Shown: piece after piece, positions 25,524 to 34,160 of the stretch
How positions within the stretch are numbered: position 1 is the first letter of the stretch
Layout: each line of letters begins with the position of its first letter
From: Sphingomonadales bacterium UBA6174
GTDB lineage: Bacteria; Pseudomonadota; Alphaproteobacteria; Sphingomonadales; Sphingomonadaceae
Reading direction: 5' to 3'
Length of the DNA: 48,937 bases
NCBI GenBank assembly: GCA_002422945.1
Contig: DITW01000059.1
Span: 8,457-57,393, forward strand
The notes under the pieces: model-generated
What the model was told of the DNA's origin: nothing
Seen by the model: only the letters and a program-made list of their open reading frames with translations
Database searches by the model: none
Program-made: the position numbers and the translations under genes

Positions 25524-26024
25524 TTATTGATATTCCACTGCAACCGTGAATGTGCCTGAGTAATTGCCTGCGAGCTGTGAACCGCTCACAGCAAGTGCGC
25601 CACCTACGGTTACGGCATTTGAGCCAGAGATAAGTGAGAGGGTGGTTGCGCTACCGGTCAAGGTGGCGACCATGCTGTTGCCATTGCCATCGGAGAGCGT
25701 CACTGTTGGTGCCACTGTAATGCCGACAGTCTGCCCAGTCGTACCGGCGATGCCGAAGCTCGCGGCGGCAGCACTGCCGACGCACACCAGCGTGCCGCAG
25801 TTACGGGTGCCTGCCGTCGACACCGAAACAGTTGCGGACGTGCCATTCGGCACGATCGTGCCAAAATCGAGCGCTGCATTATTGGTGATCGCAACGGGTT
25901 GAAGAATAGTCGCCCGGGCGGTCGCATCGGCGGATGCGGCCTGGGCGGCAGAGGAGGTGCCAAGTATAGCAGTAGCCATTACAGCCCCCGCCATCACCAG
26001 ATTCAAAAAGTTCTTGTTAATCAT
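25524..26024 (-). CDS. DUF4402 domain protein, probable pilus subunit
   Basis: A 166-residue exported protein. The signal peptide ends near AAQAASAD. The mature part is a beta-rich DUF4402 domain with ATILQPVAITNNAALDFGTI, two cysteines (NCGTLVCVG) likely to be disulphide bonded, and a C terminus LAGNYSGTFTVAVEYQ whose alternating hydrophobic residues fit a chaperone-bound strand. Gene order subunit-chaperone-usher supports a surface-fibre role. The ATG at 26024 has GGGA eight bases upstream; the frame opens earlier at 26117 but without signal-peptide character. Confidence 0.85.
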   Translation of the reverse strand: MINKNFLNLVMAGAVMATAILGTSSAAQAASADATARATILQPVAITNNAALDFGTIVPNGTSATVSVSTAGTRNCGTLVCVGSAAAASFGIAGTTGQTVGITVAPTVTLSDGNGNSMVATLTGSATTLSLISGSNAVTVGGALAVSGSQLAGNYSGTFTVAVEYQ

Positions 26025-26368
26025 CACATGTCCCTTGTGTTTGAAGCCGGGGAATCGGTCCTGAGTACCATCACCGGTATCGCCAAAATGGATGTAAATG
26101 ATTGTCGAAACCACCAATGCGGATGGTTAACGCGATATTATAGCCGGCCTATCTATGTGATAGGCATAAGAAAAATATAGAATGGCCCAGAAATCGGCGA
26201 GTCGCGCCGATTCGTCAACAATGGCGAATATCGCCATCATGGGGCGATTTTGGTTCTATATCGGTAGAGGTGTCGCCAAGATGTTGCCGCAGATGGCAGT
26301 GGTGATCACGCCCGATCTGCATCAGAAATCGGGCGTGGCCAGTCGGATCAAATCAGCCGTTTTGGGCT
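26025..26368. promoter_or_regulatory. Intergenic region upstream of the pilus locus
   Basis: This 344-base gap separates the pilus operon from ihfB. It should hold the pilus promoter. Two inverted repeats are visible: GCCTATC-TATGT-GATAGGC (26147-26165) and CACGCCCGAT (26307-26316) with ATCGGGCGTG (26328-26337), which lies just past the ihfB stop and could act as its 3' hairpin, although no T run follows. No convincing gene was seen. Confidence 0.4.
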
Positions 26369-26647
26369 TCAGGCATTCAGGCGCAGGCGCAATTCCTTGC
26401 CCGGTTTGAAATGGGGAACCCGCTTTGCTGCGACAGCAACGGTTTCACCCGTGCGCGGATTACGGCCTTCGCGGGCTTCGCGGTCACGCGTAGAAAACGC
26501 GCCGAAACCGCGGAGTTCCACCCGGCCACCGCTGGCCAATTGGTCAACGATGGAGTCGAGGATCGTGGCGACGATTCTGTCAGCTTCCTGCACGCGGAGG
26601 TGGGGATTCTGGCGCACCAGCAATTCGACAAGCTCTGAACGGATCAT
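26369..26647 (-). CDS. ihfB: Integration host factor beta subunit
   Basis: A 92-residue DNA-bending protein of the HU/IHF family. It shows the IHF-beta pattern IRSELVELLVRQNPHL at the N terminus, VELRGFGAFSTRDREAREGRNPRTGE through the DNA-intercalating arm with its proline, and VPHFKPGKELRLRLN at the end. It would pair with IHF alpha, encoded elsewhere. The ATG at 26647 follows GGAGA at good spacing; a TTG at 26650 is the only extension. IHF often acts at alphaproteobacterial origins, and this gene lies about 16 kb from the origin. Confidence 0.93.
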   Translation of the reverse strand: MIRSELVELLVRQNPHLRVQEADRIVATILDSIVDQLASGGRVELRGFGAFSTRDREAREGRNPRTGETVAVAAKRVPHFKPGKELRLRLNA

Positions 26648-26955
26648 CAATTTCTCCCGTAGTCCGAGATGAACGAAACCCGGGCCATCTCTATCGTCAG
26701 GTCTGACGCCAGTTGTAGCCCCGGAGTGATTACGCGAACCAATGGGAGAGGATATTTTCCTCTACCGTCACAATCACGCTTCATGCCGGAAGTTGCGTAT
26801 GAGTTTCAATAGGAAAGTGACTAAGTTAACTGTGAAAAGTCTTTATATTGGGCGACATAAGGATAAGAATCTTGTCCATTTCCGTCCAATGGTCGAAAAG
26901 GCCCGCACTGTTTCACGATACAGAAGCGCATTTGATAACCCAGAGGAGTGAAGTG
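26648..26955. promoter_or_regulatory. Divergent promoter region between ihfB and the cytochrome gene
   Basis: This 308-base gap must hold promoters for both flanking genes. The cytochrome end has a strong ribosome site (GAGGAG, 26943-26948). A 69-codon frame at 26742-26951 was judged spurious. No hairpin or known operator was recognised. Confidence 0.3.
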
Positions 26956-27324
26956 ATGAAGCCCGTCCACCTGTCATGGCTATTGGCATTGACCGTCAGC
27001 ATACCGTCGATTGGGACCGCCGCACCATTGGCCAAGCCGCCAGCTTTCGCCATTTGCGGTGCTTGTCATCAGGTGACGCCGGGCGCGCGTTCGACCATCG
27101 GGCCGAATCTTTGGGGCGTCGGTGGGCGCAAGGCTGGCAGTTTGCCGGGCTTTGCCTATTCGCCCGCGATGAAGGCGTCGCCGATAAAATGGGATCGCGC
27201 CAAGCTTGTCGCGTTTCTGAAAAATCCCAAGGCCGTGGTGCCGGGGACGCGCATGGCGTTTGCGGGCATATCTGACCCTGCTCGGGCGACCGAGGTGGCC
27301 AATTATCTGCTGTCCCTGAAATAG
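26956..27324 (+). CDS. Class I c-type cytochrome
   Basis: A 122-residue periplasmic electron carrier. Residues 1-22 form a signal peptide ending near GTAAP. The heme-binding site is CGACH at about 34-38, followed by GPNLWGVGGRKAG, and the distal methionine is in GTRMAFAG at about 97. This matches the class I cytochrome c550/c2 type of alphaproteobacteria. It stands alone between ihfB and the terminator facing rpsA, so its redox partners are not evident. Confidence 0.93.
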   Translation: MKPVHLSWLLALTVSIPSIGTAAPLAKPPAFAICGACHQVTPGARSTIGPNLWGVGGRKAGSLPGFAYSPAMKASPIKWDRAKLVAFLKNPKAVVPGTRMAFAGISDPARATEVANYLLSLK

Positions 27325-27374
27325 GGCTGGCGCATGGCGAGGGGGGACGTTTGTCCCTTCAGCTTGTTGCCACG

Positions 27375-27414
27375 AAAAAGGGGCCGTCCAGCATCTGCCG
27401 GACGGCCCCTTTTT
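27375..27414. terminator. Bidirectional intrinsic terminator
   Basis: A 15-base perfect stem (27375-27389 with 27400-27414) with a ten-base loop and flanking A/T runs. It lies between the converging cytochrome and rpsA genes. Confidence 0.93.
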
Positions 27415-27455
27415 GTTGATAGGACGGGAGGGCGTTGGCCCTCCCGCACCATATC

Positions 27456-29171
27456 TTACTTCTTGTCGCCGCCGCGTGCCTTGAGCGCTTCGCCCAAGAT
27501 GTCGCCGAGCGATGCGCCCGAGTCGGACGAACCGTACTGAGCCACAGCCTGCTTTTCTTCGGCGATCTGCATCGCCTTGATCGAGAAGTTCGGCTTCTTC
27601 GAACGGTCGAAACCGATCACCATCGCATCGAACTTCTGGCCGACCTGGTAACGTTCCGGACGCTGTTCGTCGCGATCGCGACCCAGATCCGAACGCTTGA
27701 TGAAGCCGGTCACGCCATCGTCGCCAACCTGCACTTCAAGGCCGCCATCACGCACTTCAAGCACGGTCACGGTCACGACTTCGTTCTTGTTGACGCCGCC
27801 TGCACCCGAGGTGGCAACAGCCGTCGAAGCGCCAGCGCGTTCAAGCTGCTTGATGCCCAGCGAGATGCGTTCCTTCTCGACGTCGATGTCGAGGACGATG
27901 GCCTTGACCATTTCGCCCTTGTGATGAAGGTTGAGCGCTTCTTCGCCCGACACGCCCCATGCGATGTCCGACATGTGCACCATGCCGTCCACATCGCCAT
28001 CGAGACCGATGAACAGACCGAATTCGGTCGCGTTCTTGACTTCGCCTTCGACTTCCGAGCCGACCGGATGGGCAGCGGCAAAGCCTTCCCAAGGGTTGGT
28101 CTGGGCTTGCTTGAGGCCAAGCGAGATACGACGCTTTTCGCTGTCGACTTCGAGGATGATGACATCGACTTCCTGGCTGGTCGAAACGATCTTGCCCGGA
28201 TGTACGTTCTTCTTGGTCCAGCTCATTTCCGAGACGTGGACAAGACCTTCGATGCCAGCTTCCAGTTCGACGAAGGCACCATATTCGGTGATGTTCGTCA
28301 CGCGACCGGTGAACTTGCCGCCGACCGGATATTTGGCGGCTGCGCCTTCCCATGGATCGCTCTCAAGCTGCTTCATGCCGAGCGAGATGCGCTGCGTGTC
28401 GCGGTTGATGCGGATGATCTGCACGCGGACGGTGTCGCCGATGTTGATCACTTCGTTCGGGTGCTGGATACGCTTGTAGCTGAGGTCAGTGACGTGCAGC
28501 AGGCCATCGATGCCGCCGAGATCAACGAACGCACCATAATCGGTGATGTTCTTGACGACGCCTTCGATGATCTGGCCTTCTTGCAGGTTCAGCATCAGGC
28601 CCGAACGCTGTTCAGCACGGGTTTCTTCGAGGATCGCACGACGCGAAACGACGATGTTGCCGCGCTTGCGGTCCATCTTCAGGATCTGGAACGGCTGCGG
28701 AATGTCCATCAGCGGGGTGACGTCGCGCACCGGACGGATGTCGACCTGGCTGCCCGGCAAGAAGGCCACGGCACCGTTCAGATCGACGGTGAAGCCGCCC
28801 TTGACGCGGCCAAAGATGACGCCCTCGACGCGCGAAGACTGGGTGAATTCTGCTTCGAGCTTATCCCAAGCTTCTTCGCGACGCGCACGGTCGCGGCTCA
28901 GCATGGCTTCGCCATGGACGTTTTCAACGCGATCGACATAGACGTCGACCTTGTCGCCAACGGCGATTTCAGCCTTCTGGCCCGGTGCCGCGAATTCGCG
29001 CAGCGCCACGCGACCTTCGGACTTCAGCCCGACGTCGATGATCGCCATGTCGTTTTCGATTGCGGTAACGGTGCCGGTGACGACGCGGCCTTCAAAGCCG
29101 TCATTGCCGCCAAGGGATGCTTCAAGAAGTGCCGCGAAATCATCGCGGGTCGGTTGGACCGAGCTTGCCAT
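27456..29171 (-). CDS. rpsA: 30S ribosomal protein S1
   Basis: A 571-residue S1 protein with six OB-fold S1 domains in a row (starts near residues 30, 115, 200, 285, 372 and 460). Repeated marks are VEGVIFGRVKGGFTVDL, VKNITDYGAFVDLGGIDGLL and GEVKNATEFGLFIGLDGDVD. S1 helps structured or weak-leader mRNAs reach the 30S subunit. The start is MASSVQPTRDDF. It follows aroA and cmk, a conserved alphaproteobacterial order. Confidence 0.98.
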   Translation of the reverse strand: MASSVQPTRDDFAALLEASLGGNDGFEGRVVTGTVTAIENDMAIIDVGLKSEGRVALREFAAPGQKAEIAVGDKVDVYVDRVENVHGEAMLSRDRARREEAWDKLEAEFTQSSRVEGVIFGRVKGGFTVDLNGAVAFLPGSQVDIRPVRDVTPLMDIPQPFQILKMDRKRGNIVVSRRAILEETRAEQRSGLMLNLQEGQIIEGVVKNITDYGAFVDLGGIDGLLHVTDLSYKRIQHPNEVINIGDTVRVQIIRINRDTQRISLGMKQLESDPWEGAAAKYPVGGKFTGRVTNITEYGAFVELEAGIEGLVHVSEMSWTKKNVHPGKIVSTSQEVDVIILEVDSEKRRISLGLKQAQTNPWEGFAAAHPVGSEVEGEVKNATEFGLFIGLDGDVDGMVHMSDIAWGVSGEEALNLHHKGEMVKAIVLDIDVEKERISLGIKQLERAGASTAVATSGAGGVNKNEVVTVTVLEVRDGGLEVQVGDDGVTGFIKRSDLGRDRDEQRPERYQVGQKFDAMVIGFDRSKKPNFSIKAMQIAEEKQAVAQYGSSDSGASLGDILGEALKARGGDKK

Positions 29172-29249
29172 AGGATCAAATGTTCCTGTCTGTCAGTTTT
29201 CCGGCCATTCGGTTGGTTCCGAAGGTCTTTTGGCCGAAGTGCCGCAACG

Positions 29250-29310
29250 GCCCCATGCCGGTACGGCATCCATTGGACGTTCGAGATCATGGACGTCCGA
29301 AAAATACGAA
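29250..29310 (-). promoter_or_regulatory. Short hairpins in the rpsA leader
   Basis: The 201 bases between cmk and rpsA contain ATGCCG-GTA-CGGCAT (about 29255-29269) and GGACGT with ACGTCC (about 29276-29308). S1 often represses its own translation through leader structure; a similar role here is a guess. Confidence 0.3.
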
Positions 29311-29372
29311 AAGGCGTACAGGCACATCCGACCAGAAATTGGCGGGGTCTATACGCCGAAGCGGGGACGGCG

Positions 29373-29990
29373 TTAGCGCCTGTCCCGAATCCGGGCGTCC
29401 ACAAGCGCAATCGCACGCTGGACGGCCGCGTCTATAGTCAAATCGCTGGTATCTAGCAAGTCGGCATCGGCGGCGCGGACCAGCGGCGCGGCAGAGCGTG
29501 CGGAATCTCGTTCATCCCGTTGCCGGATGTCGGCAAGGATCGCATCATAGTCGCCGGTCGGGTCTTCGCGATGGCGGCGTTCTGCGCGAATTTCCGGCCT
29601 TGCGGTGACGAACAACTTGGCATCGGCCAGCGGCACAATCACGCTACCAATATCGCGGCCATCAATGATCGCGCCTGCGGTCTGCGCCGCAAAGTCGCGC
29701 TGGCGGGCAAGCAGGGCCGCGCGCACCGCCGGATGGATCGATACGCGGGAGGCGAGGCCGCCTGCGGCTTCGTGGCGTAATGCAGGGTCGTCCAGCAGCG
29801 ATTCCGGAAAAGCCGCGCCTTTCAACGCGTCCGCCGGGTCGTCCGGATTGCCGCCCATCTGCGCGGTCGCGACGCCGACGGCGCGATACAGCATGCCGGT
29901 ATCGAGATGGGGCAGCCCGTAATGCTGCGCCAGCGCCTTGGCGATCGTGCCCTTGCCGGATGCTGCGGGGCCATCAACGGCGATAATCAT
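29373..29990 (-). CDS. cmk: Cytidylate kinase
   Basis: Phosphorylates CMP and dCMP with ATP. The P loop VDGPAASGKGTIAKALAQ is at residues 5-22, HLDTGMLYRAVG is the nucleotide-monophosphate site, and IIDGRDIGSVIVPLADAKLF is the conserved central stretch. The lid region DERDSARSAAPLVRA follows. At 205 residues it is a normal short Cmk. Its start overlaps the aroA stop by four bases, and rpsA follows. Confidence 0.96.
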   Translation of the reverse strand: MIIAVDGPAASGKGTIAKALAQHYGLPHLDTGMLYRAVGVATAQMGGNPDDPADALKGAAFPESLLDDPALRHEAAGGLASRVSIHPAVRAALLARQRDFAAQTAGAIIDGRDIGSVIVPLADAKLFVTARPEIRAERRHREDPTGDYDAILADIRQRDERDSARSAAPLVRAADADLLDTSDLTIDAAVQRAIALVDARIRDRR

Positions 29991-31348
29991 GCGGCGGTGT
30001 CGGTCGTAGCGATGGGACGGGCCTCAGCGCCGAGTCGGGTCATTAGCGGCACGAAGTCGGGAAAGCTCGTCGCAATCGGGGCCATGTCGTCAATCTGCAC
30101 CGGCTCTTGCGAGACCAGACCGGCGACAGCAAAGCTCATCGCGATGCGATGATCGAGTCGCGTGGCGATGGTTGCGCCGCCGGGGAAGGGATCGCCATTG
30201 CGGCCTTCGATGATCAGCCCGTCCTCAACTTCTTCCACCGTCGCACCAATCGCACGCAGCCCTTCGGCCATCACGGCGATACGGTCCGATTCCTTGACGC
30301 GCAATTCTTCCAGACCGCGCAGCACCGACCGGCCCTTGGCCATGGCGGCGGCGATGAACAGGACCGGGAATTCATCGACCATGCTCGGCACGATGTCATG
30401 CGGCGACTCGATGCCATGGAGGACGCTGTGACGCACGCGAATATCTGCCACCGGCTCTCCGCCGACAATCCGCTGGTTGATGAGCTGCACATCGCCGCCC
30501 ATCGCCTGCAACAAGGTGAACAGGCCTGCGCGGGTCGGGTTGATGCCGACATTTTCGACCGTCACATCCGATCCCGGCACCAGTAGTGCAGCAACGACCG
30601 GGAAGGCGGCAGAGGATGGATCGCCCGGCACGACGATCTGCTGCGGCTTCAGCTCGGCCTCGCCGCGAATCGTGATCGTGCGCACCCCATCGGCATCGGT
30701 GTCGACGGTCAGTTCGGCCCCGAATCCGGCCAGCATCTTTTCGCTATGATCGCGGGTCGGGATCGGTTCGATGACAGTCGTGATGCCGGGCGTATTGAGA
30801 CCGGCCAGCAATATCGCCGATTTCACCTGTGCCGATGCGACCGGCAGGCGATAGCGAATCGGCACAGCCGGACAGGCCCCGCGCATCGTCAGCGGCAGGC
30901 GGCCACCCGGCGATGCGGTAAATTCGGCCCCCATTTGCGCCAGCGGCTCAATCACCCGGCCCATGGGCCGTTTGGACAGTGAGGCATCGCCGGTAAAGGT
31001 CGCGGTGATGCCGTGGCTTGCGATCAGGCCCATCAACAAGCGGGTCGAGGTGCCGCTATTGCCCATGTCGAGCGCGGTATCGGGTTGCTGCAAGCCGCCC
31101 ACGCCCACACCGTTGATAATCCAAATACCTTGCGAATCGCGATGGATCGTCGCACCCATCGCCCGCATCGCCGCCGCCGTCGCCAATACGTCCTCGCCTT
31201 CCAACAGCCCTTCGACCCGGCTTTCGCCAATGGCAAGCGCCGATAGCATCAAGGATCGGTGGGAAATCGACTTGTCGCCGGGCACGCGTTCGGTGCCGGT
31301 AAGGGGGCCGTGGCTGTGAAAGCTGGCAGAGGCTGGTTTTTCATGCAT
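29987..31348 (-). CDS. aroA: 3-phosphoshikimate 1-carboxyvinyltransferase (EPSP synthase)
   Basis: Joins PEP to shikimate 3-phosphate in aromatic synthesis. The substrate loop VPGDKSISHRSLML is near residue 23, and the family signature region GNSGTSTRLLMG is at about 95. RLPVASAQVKSAILLAGL and RVKESDRIAVMAEGLRA are also seen. GNSGTSTR with alanine rather than glycine at the next conserved loop resembles class II enzymes, which is only an impression. The ATG at 31348 (MHEKPASAS) gives 453 residues; longer frames lack family similarity. Confidence 0.95.
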   Translation of the reverse strand: MHEKPASASFHSHGPLTGTERVPGDKSISHRSLMLSALAIGESRVEGLLEGEDVLATAAAMRAMGATIHRDSQGIWIINGVGVGGLQQPDTALDMGNSGTSTRLLMGLIASHGITATFTGDASLSKRPMGRVIEPLAQMGAEFTASPGGRLPLTMRGACPAVPIRYRLPVASAQVKSAILLAGLNTPGITTVIEPIPTRDHSEKMLAGFGAELTVDTDADGVRTITIRGEAELKPQQIVVPGDPSSAAFPVVAALLVPGSDVTVENVGINPTRAGLFTLLQAMGGDVQLINQRIVGGEPVADIRVRHSVLHGIESPHDIVPSMVDEFPVLFIAAAMAKGRSVLRGLEELRVKESDRIAVMAEGLRAIGATVEEVEDGLIIEGRNGDPFPGGATIATRLDHRIAMSFAVAGLVSQEPVQIDDMAPIATSFPDFVPLMTRLGAEARPIATTDTAA

Positions 31349-31485
31349 AGCACCGGGTCTTTGACAGCGCCGTAAAGCTATGGCAAGGCGCAGCGCAATT
31401 CGGGAGCGCATAGACAGCATTTGCGTGTCGGCGCTCCTTGGCAACTTCACACCGCAAATTTGCGAAGCGAAAGGTTCACAACATC

Positions 31486-31806
31486 GTGATCAAGGCAGAA
31501 TGGGGCACCAAGCGTACTTGCCCGAAATGCAGCACGCGCTTCTACGACCTCGGCAAGGATGATCCCGTCACCTGCATCAGCTGCGGTGGCTCATGGATGC
31601 CGGAGCCTGTGCTGAAGTCCAAGCAGCCGCTGCCGTTTGAAGCAGTGAAGGCTGATGACGTCGATCTGGTCAAGCATGATACGGACCTCGTCGAGGAAGA
31701 AGTGCTCAACATCGATGATCAGGAACAAAGCCCTGACGACGAAGTCGACCTCGGTGGCGATGACGATCTCGGCGTTGCGACCGGCGATAACGACGACGAA
31801 AATTAA
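31486..31806 (+). CDS. TIGR02300/FYDLN-acid domain zinc-ribbon protein
   Basis: A 106-residue protein typical of alphaproteobacteria. The start is GTG at 31486 (IKAEWGTKRTCPKCSTRFYDL), and CPKC with CISCG would bind one zinc. The C-terminal half is a strongly acidic low-complexity tail (DDEVDLGGDDD). Its function is unknown; the zinc ribbon suggests nucleic-acid or protein contact. It diverges from aroA and is followed by a stem-loop and tRNA-Ala. Confidence 0.88.
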   Translation: MIKAEWGTKRTCPKCSTRFYDLGKDDPVTCISCGGSWMPEPVLKSKQPLPFEAVKADDVDLVKHDTDLVEEEVLNIDDQEQSPDDEVDLGGDDDLGVATGDNDDEN

Positions 31807-31817
31807 TCCCTTGCGAT

Positions 31818-31848
31818 TTGGCGCGGCCTTACTTATAGGCCGCGCCAA
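31818..31848 (+). terminator. Stem-loop after the FYDLN gene
   Basis: TTGGCGCGGCC (31818-31828), nine-base loop, GGCCGCGCCAA (31838-31848): a perfect 11-base stem 12 bases after the stop codon. It lacks a T run, so it may be a weak terminator or a 3' stabiliser. Confidence 0.55.
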
Positions 31849-31886
31849 GCCATTGCGGTGTCATGCATCGCAGGCTGAATGGTGAC

Positions 31887-31962
31887 GGGGCCTTAGCTCA
31901 GCTGGGAGAGCGCTACACTGGCAGTGTAGAGGTCAGCGGTTCGATCCCGCTAGGCTCCACCA
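31887..31962 (+). tRNA. tRNA-Ala (anticodon GGC)
   Basis: The acceptor GGGGCCT pairs with AGGCTCC and includes the G3-U70 pair that marks alanine tRNAs. The anticodon loop CTGGCAG gives GGC, the T loop is TTCGATC, the discriminator is A and CCA is encoded. Confidence 0.97.
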
Positions 31963-32066
31963 TTTCTTTTTACTGGCACTTTTTGAGGGCTTGGCTTCAC
32001 TTCTTTGGGAAAGTGGCCGGGCCTTTTTTCGTTGTCAGGCCGCTGCTTGTGGTGACATGGCTGGCC

Positions 32067-32717
32067 TTACCAGCGGATCAGCGCCGGGATGATGAGGCGA
32101 CCGAAAAATCCTGAAATCAGGACCGGGACGCTGTGCCAGATGCCGATATGGAAGATAGTATCGAGCGGGCAGCTGATACCATAAGCGCATACCCCGATGG
32201 CGCCTGCTGCAATGCCGACAAGCAGGCTCGCGCGTTCGGGGGAGACCGGGGCGCCGCGGCGCAGGCGGCGGGTGAGGGCAGTGGCCATCAGCAGGCCAAA
32301 GCCAGTTCCATAAGCGACGCAATTAAAATCATGTTCGGGGGCGAGAATCGGGGGATCGTCGTGATGATGTAATGTGGCCATGATGATCGCGGATAATGGC
32401 AACAGGCTCGCCATGGCGACTGCCCATTTCCAGCCATCATGCCGATTCCCGACCTGTGGGCCGGCCATCATCACGACGCTGCTGCCCGCCGCCAGTGAAA
32501 GTATCAGAAATAGCCCATTGGCGATCAGGAACATCGGCGGGAATGCGCCCGCCAACAGATCCTCCCGAATATCAAGCCACAAGGCAGAGAGCGCAAAGCT
32601 CGCCAGCGCCGCCAAGGCCAGCTGGAGCATCCCGCTACGGATGCGGAGCGCGCGGACGGGGCGCAACCGTTCGACCAGATCATAGATCAGATGGTCAATT
32701 TCCCGAACCATATTCAT
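32067..32717 (-). CDS. nrsF: NrsF-type membrane anti-sigma factor (DUF1109)
   Basis: A 216-residue membrane protein of the DUF1109/NrsF family with a short cytoplasmic N terminus (REIDHLIYDLVERLRPVR) that would hold the sigma factor, then about six membrane helices. Cysteines lie in FNCVAYG and in VCAYGISCPLDTIFH near the C terminus; conserved cysteines in Caulobacter NrsF sense chromium and cadmium. The ATG at 32717 overlaps the sigF stop by four bases, as expected for a sigma/anti-sigma pair. Confidence 0.9.
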   Translation of the reverse strand: MNMVREIDHLIYDLVERLRPVRALRIRSGMLQLALAALASFALSALWLDIREDLLAGAFPPMFLIANGLFLILSLAAGSSVVMMAGPQVGNRHDGWKWAVAMASLLPLSAIIMATLHHHDDPPILAPEHDFNCVAYGTGFGLLMATALTRRLRRGAPVSPERASLLVGIAAGAIGVCAYGISCPLDTIFHIGIWHSVPVLISGFFGRLIIPALIRW

Positions 32718-33247
32718 TGTGCTTTCTCGACCATTGAGGCCAATTTCTTCAATCCACGATGGATGTTGATCTTGATCAGCGGCTCGCTCTGGCCGCATGA
32801 TTGCGCCGCTTCGGCCACAGTGCGGCCTTGGATCTTCACCATTTCGATCGCGCGGACCTGTGCGGGCGACAAATGGGCGAACAGCCGTTCCAGACTGATT
32901 CGCGCGACGATTTCATCTTCATCGCCTTCGCCATGATCCGGGACGTCATCCGCCAAGGCTACCTCCTCGCGGCGATAGACATGGCGGAGATGCTCGATCC
33001 AGCGATAGCGCGCAATCGCCGCCAGCCATGGCAGGAACGGGCGATCGGGATCATAGCTTGCCAATTTGCGATGGAGCGACAGCAATGTATCCTGCACCAG
33101 ATCGTCGAGTTGATTGGCCAACACCCGGCGACCGAAATAACGGCGCAGCCATTGGGCGCTTTCCTCCAGCAATGTCCGATAGGCCAGCCTGTCCCCCCCT
33201 TGGGCATTGGCCATCAGGCGGGACAGGCTCGCCTCATCGGCGATCAT
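32714..33247 (-). CDS. sigF: ECF RNA polymerase sigma factor, SigF type
   Basis: A 177-residue two-domain sigma factor. Region 2 (about 12-85) contains LDDLVQDTLLSLHRKLASYD and PWLAAIARYRWIEHLR; region 4 (about 115-170) contains LSPAQVRAIEMVKIQGRTVAEAA and a recognition helix near SEPLIKINIHRGLKKL. The start MIADEASL at 33247 overlaps the DoxX stop. Two promoters in the bufA1-bufA2 gap match the Caulobacter SigF motif exactly, and one would drive this operon, so positive autoregulation is inferred. Confidence 0.9.
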   Translation of the reverse strand: MIADEASLSRLMANAQGGDRLAYRTLLEESAQWLRRYFGRRVLANQLDDLVQDTLLSLHRKLASYDPDRPFLPWLAAIARYRWIEHLRHVYRREEVALADDVPDHGEGDEDEIVARISLERLFAHLSPAQVRAIEMVKIQGRTVAEAAQSCGQSEPLIKINIHRGLKKLASMVEKAQ

Positions 33248-33702
33248 ACAAGCCACTTTTTGGCGATGAGCGCATCGGCGGAAAATAGACCGCCACCCCG
33301 AACAACCAAGGTCAGCGCAAGCGCGGCCCATAGCGAATTGACCGGCCACCATGCATCGGGATAGACGAAGATCTGGATCACCAGCGTCATGCCCAACAGG
33401 CTCAGCGCCGAAAGGCGCGTCGCTAATCCCAGCACCAGCAGGATTGGAAACAGATGCTCCGCCAATGTCGCTGCCAAGGTGGCGAATTCAGTCGGCAAGG
33501 GGACGCCGCTATATTCCTCGGCGAACAGGAATCGGGTGTTCTCGCTGATTGTCAGCCAGCTTCCCTCTTCGATCTTGGCGCGGCCAGATCGCCAAAATAC
33601 CCCCGCCAGCGCCAAGCGGACGAGCAGCATGACCCCTGCTTCGGCCATCTTGCCAGACAAGACGAACAGGACCTGTCGCCACAGGTGCGTTATGGCACGC
33701 AC
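33244..33702 (-). CDS. DoxX-family membrane protein (BufD-type)
   Basis: A 152-residue DoxX protein with four hydrophobic segments (about 23-37, 73-92, 97-113 and 119-135). KIEEGSWLTISENTRFLFAEEY and PDAWWP are typical of DoxX proteins found next to bufferin and DUF692 genes. Related MNIO loci often include such a protein, sometimes with a redox or quinone role, but its task here is unknown. It begins 3 bases after bufA1 and overlaps sigF, so all four leftward genes are one operon. Confidence 0.88.
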   Translation of the reverse strand: MRAITHLWRQVLFVLSGKMAEAGVMLLVRLALAGVFWRSGRAKIEEGSWLTISENTRFLFAEEYSGVPLPTEFATLAATLAEHLFPILLVLGLATRLSALSLLGMTLVIQIFVYPDAWWPVNSLWAALALTLVVRGGGLFSADALIAKKWLV

Positions 33703-33705
33703 CGG

Positions 33706-33996
33706 TCAGGCCTTTTTGGGTGTCAGAGATCCATTGCCCTTGGGCGTCTTGGTCTTGAGGCAAGTGCCCGCCTTGACGAGCTTCCAGGCATTGCCCTGAT
33801 AGTCGGTCGTGGAGGTGCCGGCACAGCTGGTGCCCGGGCCTGCGGCGCAATCATTCTTACCTGCCTTGGCTATGCCATAGCATTTTTCGGTCGCCTTTTT
33901 GGCAGGACCGGTATCGGCAGCTTGCGCCATGCCGGTAGAAATCGAGGCGACGAGCGCCGCAGCGCATAGGGATTTCACGGAAGAACGCAACATCAT
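33706..33996 (-). CDS. bufA1: Bufferin precursor, BufA1 type (DUF2282)
   Basis: A 96-residue secreted peptide precursor. The signal peptide (1-26) ends AQAADTG. The mature part has four cysteines: EKCYGIAKAGKNDCAAG, GTSCAGTSTTDYQGNAW and VKAGTCLKTKTP. In Caulobacter such cysteines are converted to thiooxazoles by BufB, giving copper-binding bufferins in the periplasm. The ATG at 33996 has GGAG five bases upstream. A SigF-type promoter lies about 77-102 bases upstream on the same strand. Confidence 0.9.
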   Translation of the reverse strand: MMLRSSVKSLCAAALVASISTGMAQAADTGPAKKATEKCYGIAKAGKNDCAAGPGTSCAGTSTTDYQGNAWKLVKAGTCLKTKTPKGNGSLTPKKA

Positions 33997-34072
33997 ACTA
34001 ACTCCAACGCAAATTTACAGATACTGGTAAGCTACTGATACGCCGAAACACCTTGCGGTGGTTCCGCTATAA

Positions 34073-34098
34073 TTCGGTCACCATAACGGACTGGTTAC
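34073..34098 (-). promoter_or_regulatory. SigF-type promoter for bufA1-doxX-sigF-nrsF
   Basis: On the reverse strand, GTAACC (34098-34093), a 16-base spacer and CGAA (34076-34073) match the Caulobacter SigF motif GTAACC-N16-CGAA exactly. It would start the transcript about 70 bases before bufA1. Confidence 0.85.
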
Positions 34099-34160
34099 AG
34101 GTCGCTACTGGTAAATTTCCAACAGATAGGTTTCGATCCGATAAATTTTTACCCGCAGGT

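Noticed and set aside
26182..26409. A 75-codon forward frame before ihfB
   Set aside because: It overlaps the ihfB 3' end, contains two inverted repeats and has no family resemblance or ribosome site.
26909..26924. TGTTTCACGATACAGA as a fourth parS site
   Set aside because: The left half matches but the right half of the palindrome does not.
26742..26951. A 69-codon forward frame before the cytochrome gene
   Set aside because: Its last codons are the cytochrome ribosome-binding site, and the composition is not protein-like for this genome.
27435..29456. A 673-codon forward frame opposite rpsA
   Set aside because: It is the antisense shadow of the six-domain S1 protein, has no family features and no start signal; strong codon bias in rpsA keeps the opposite frame open.
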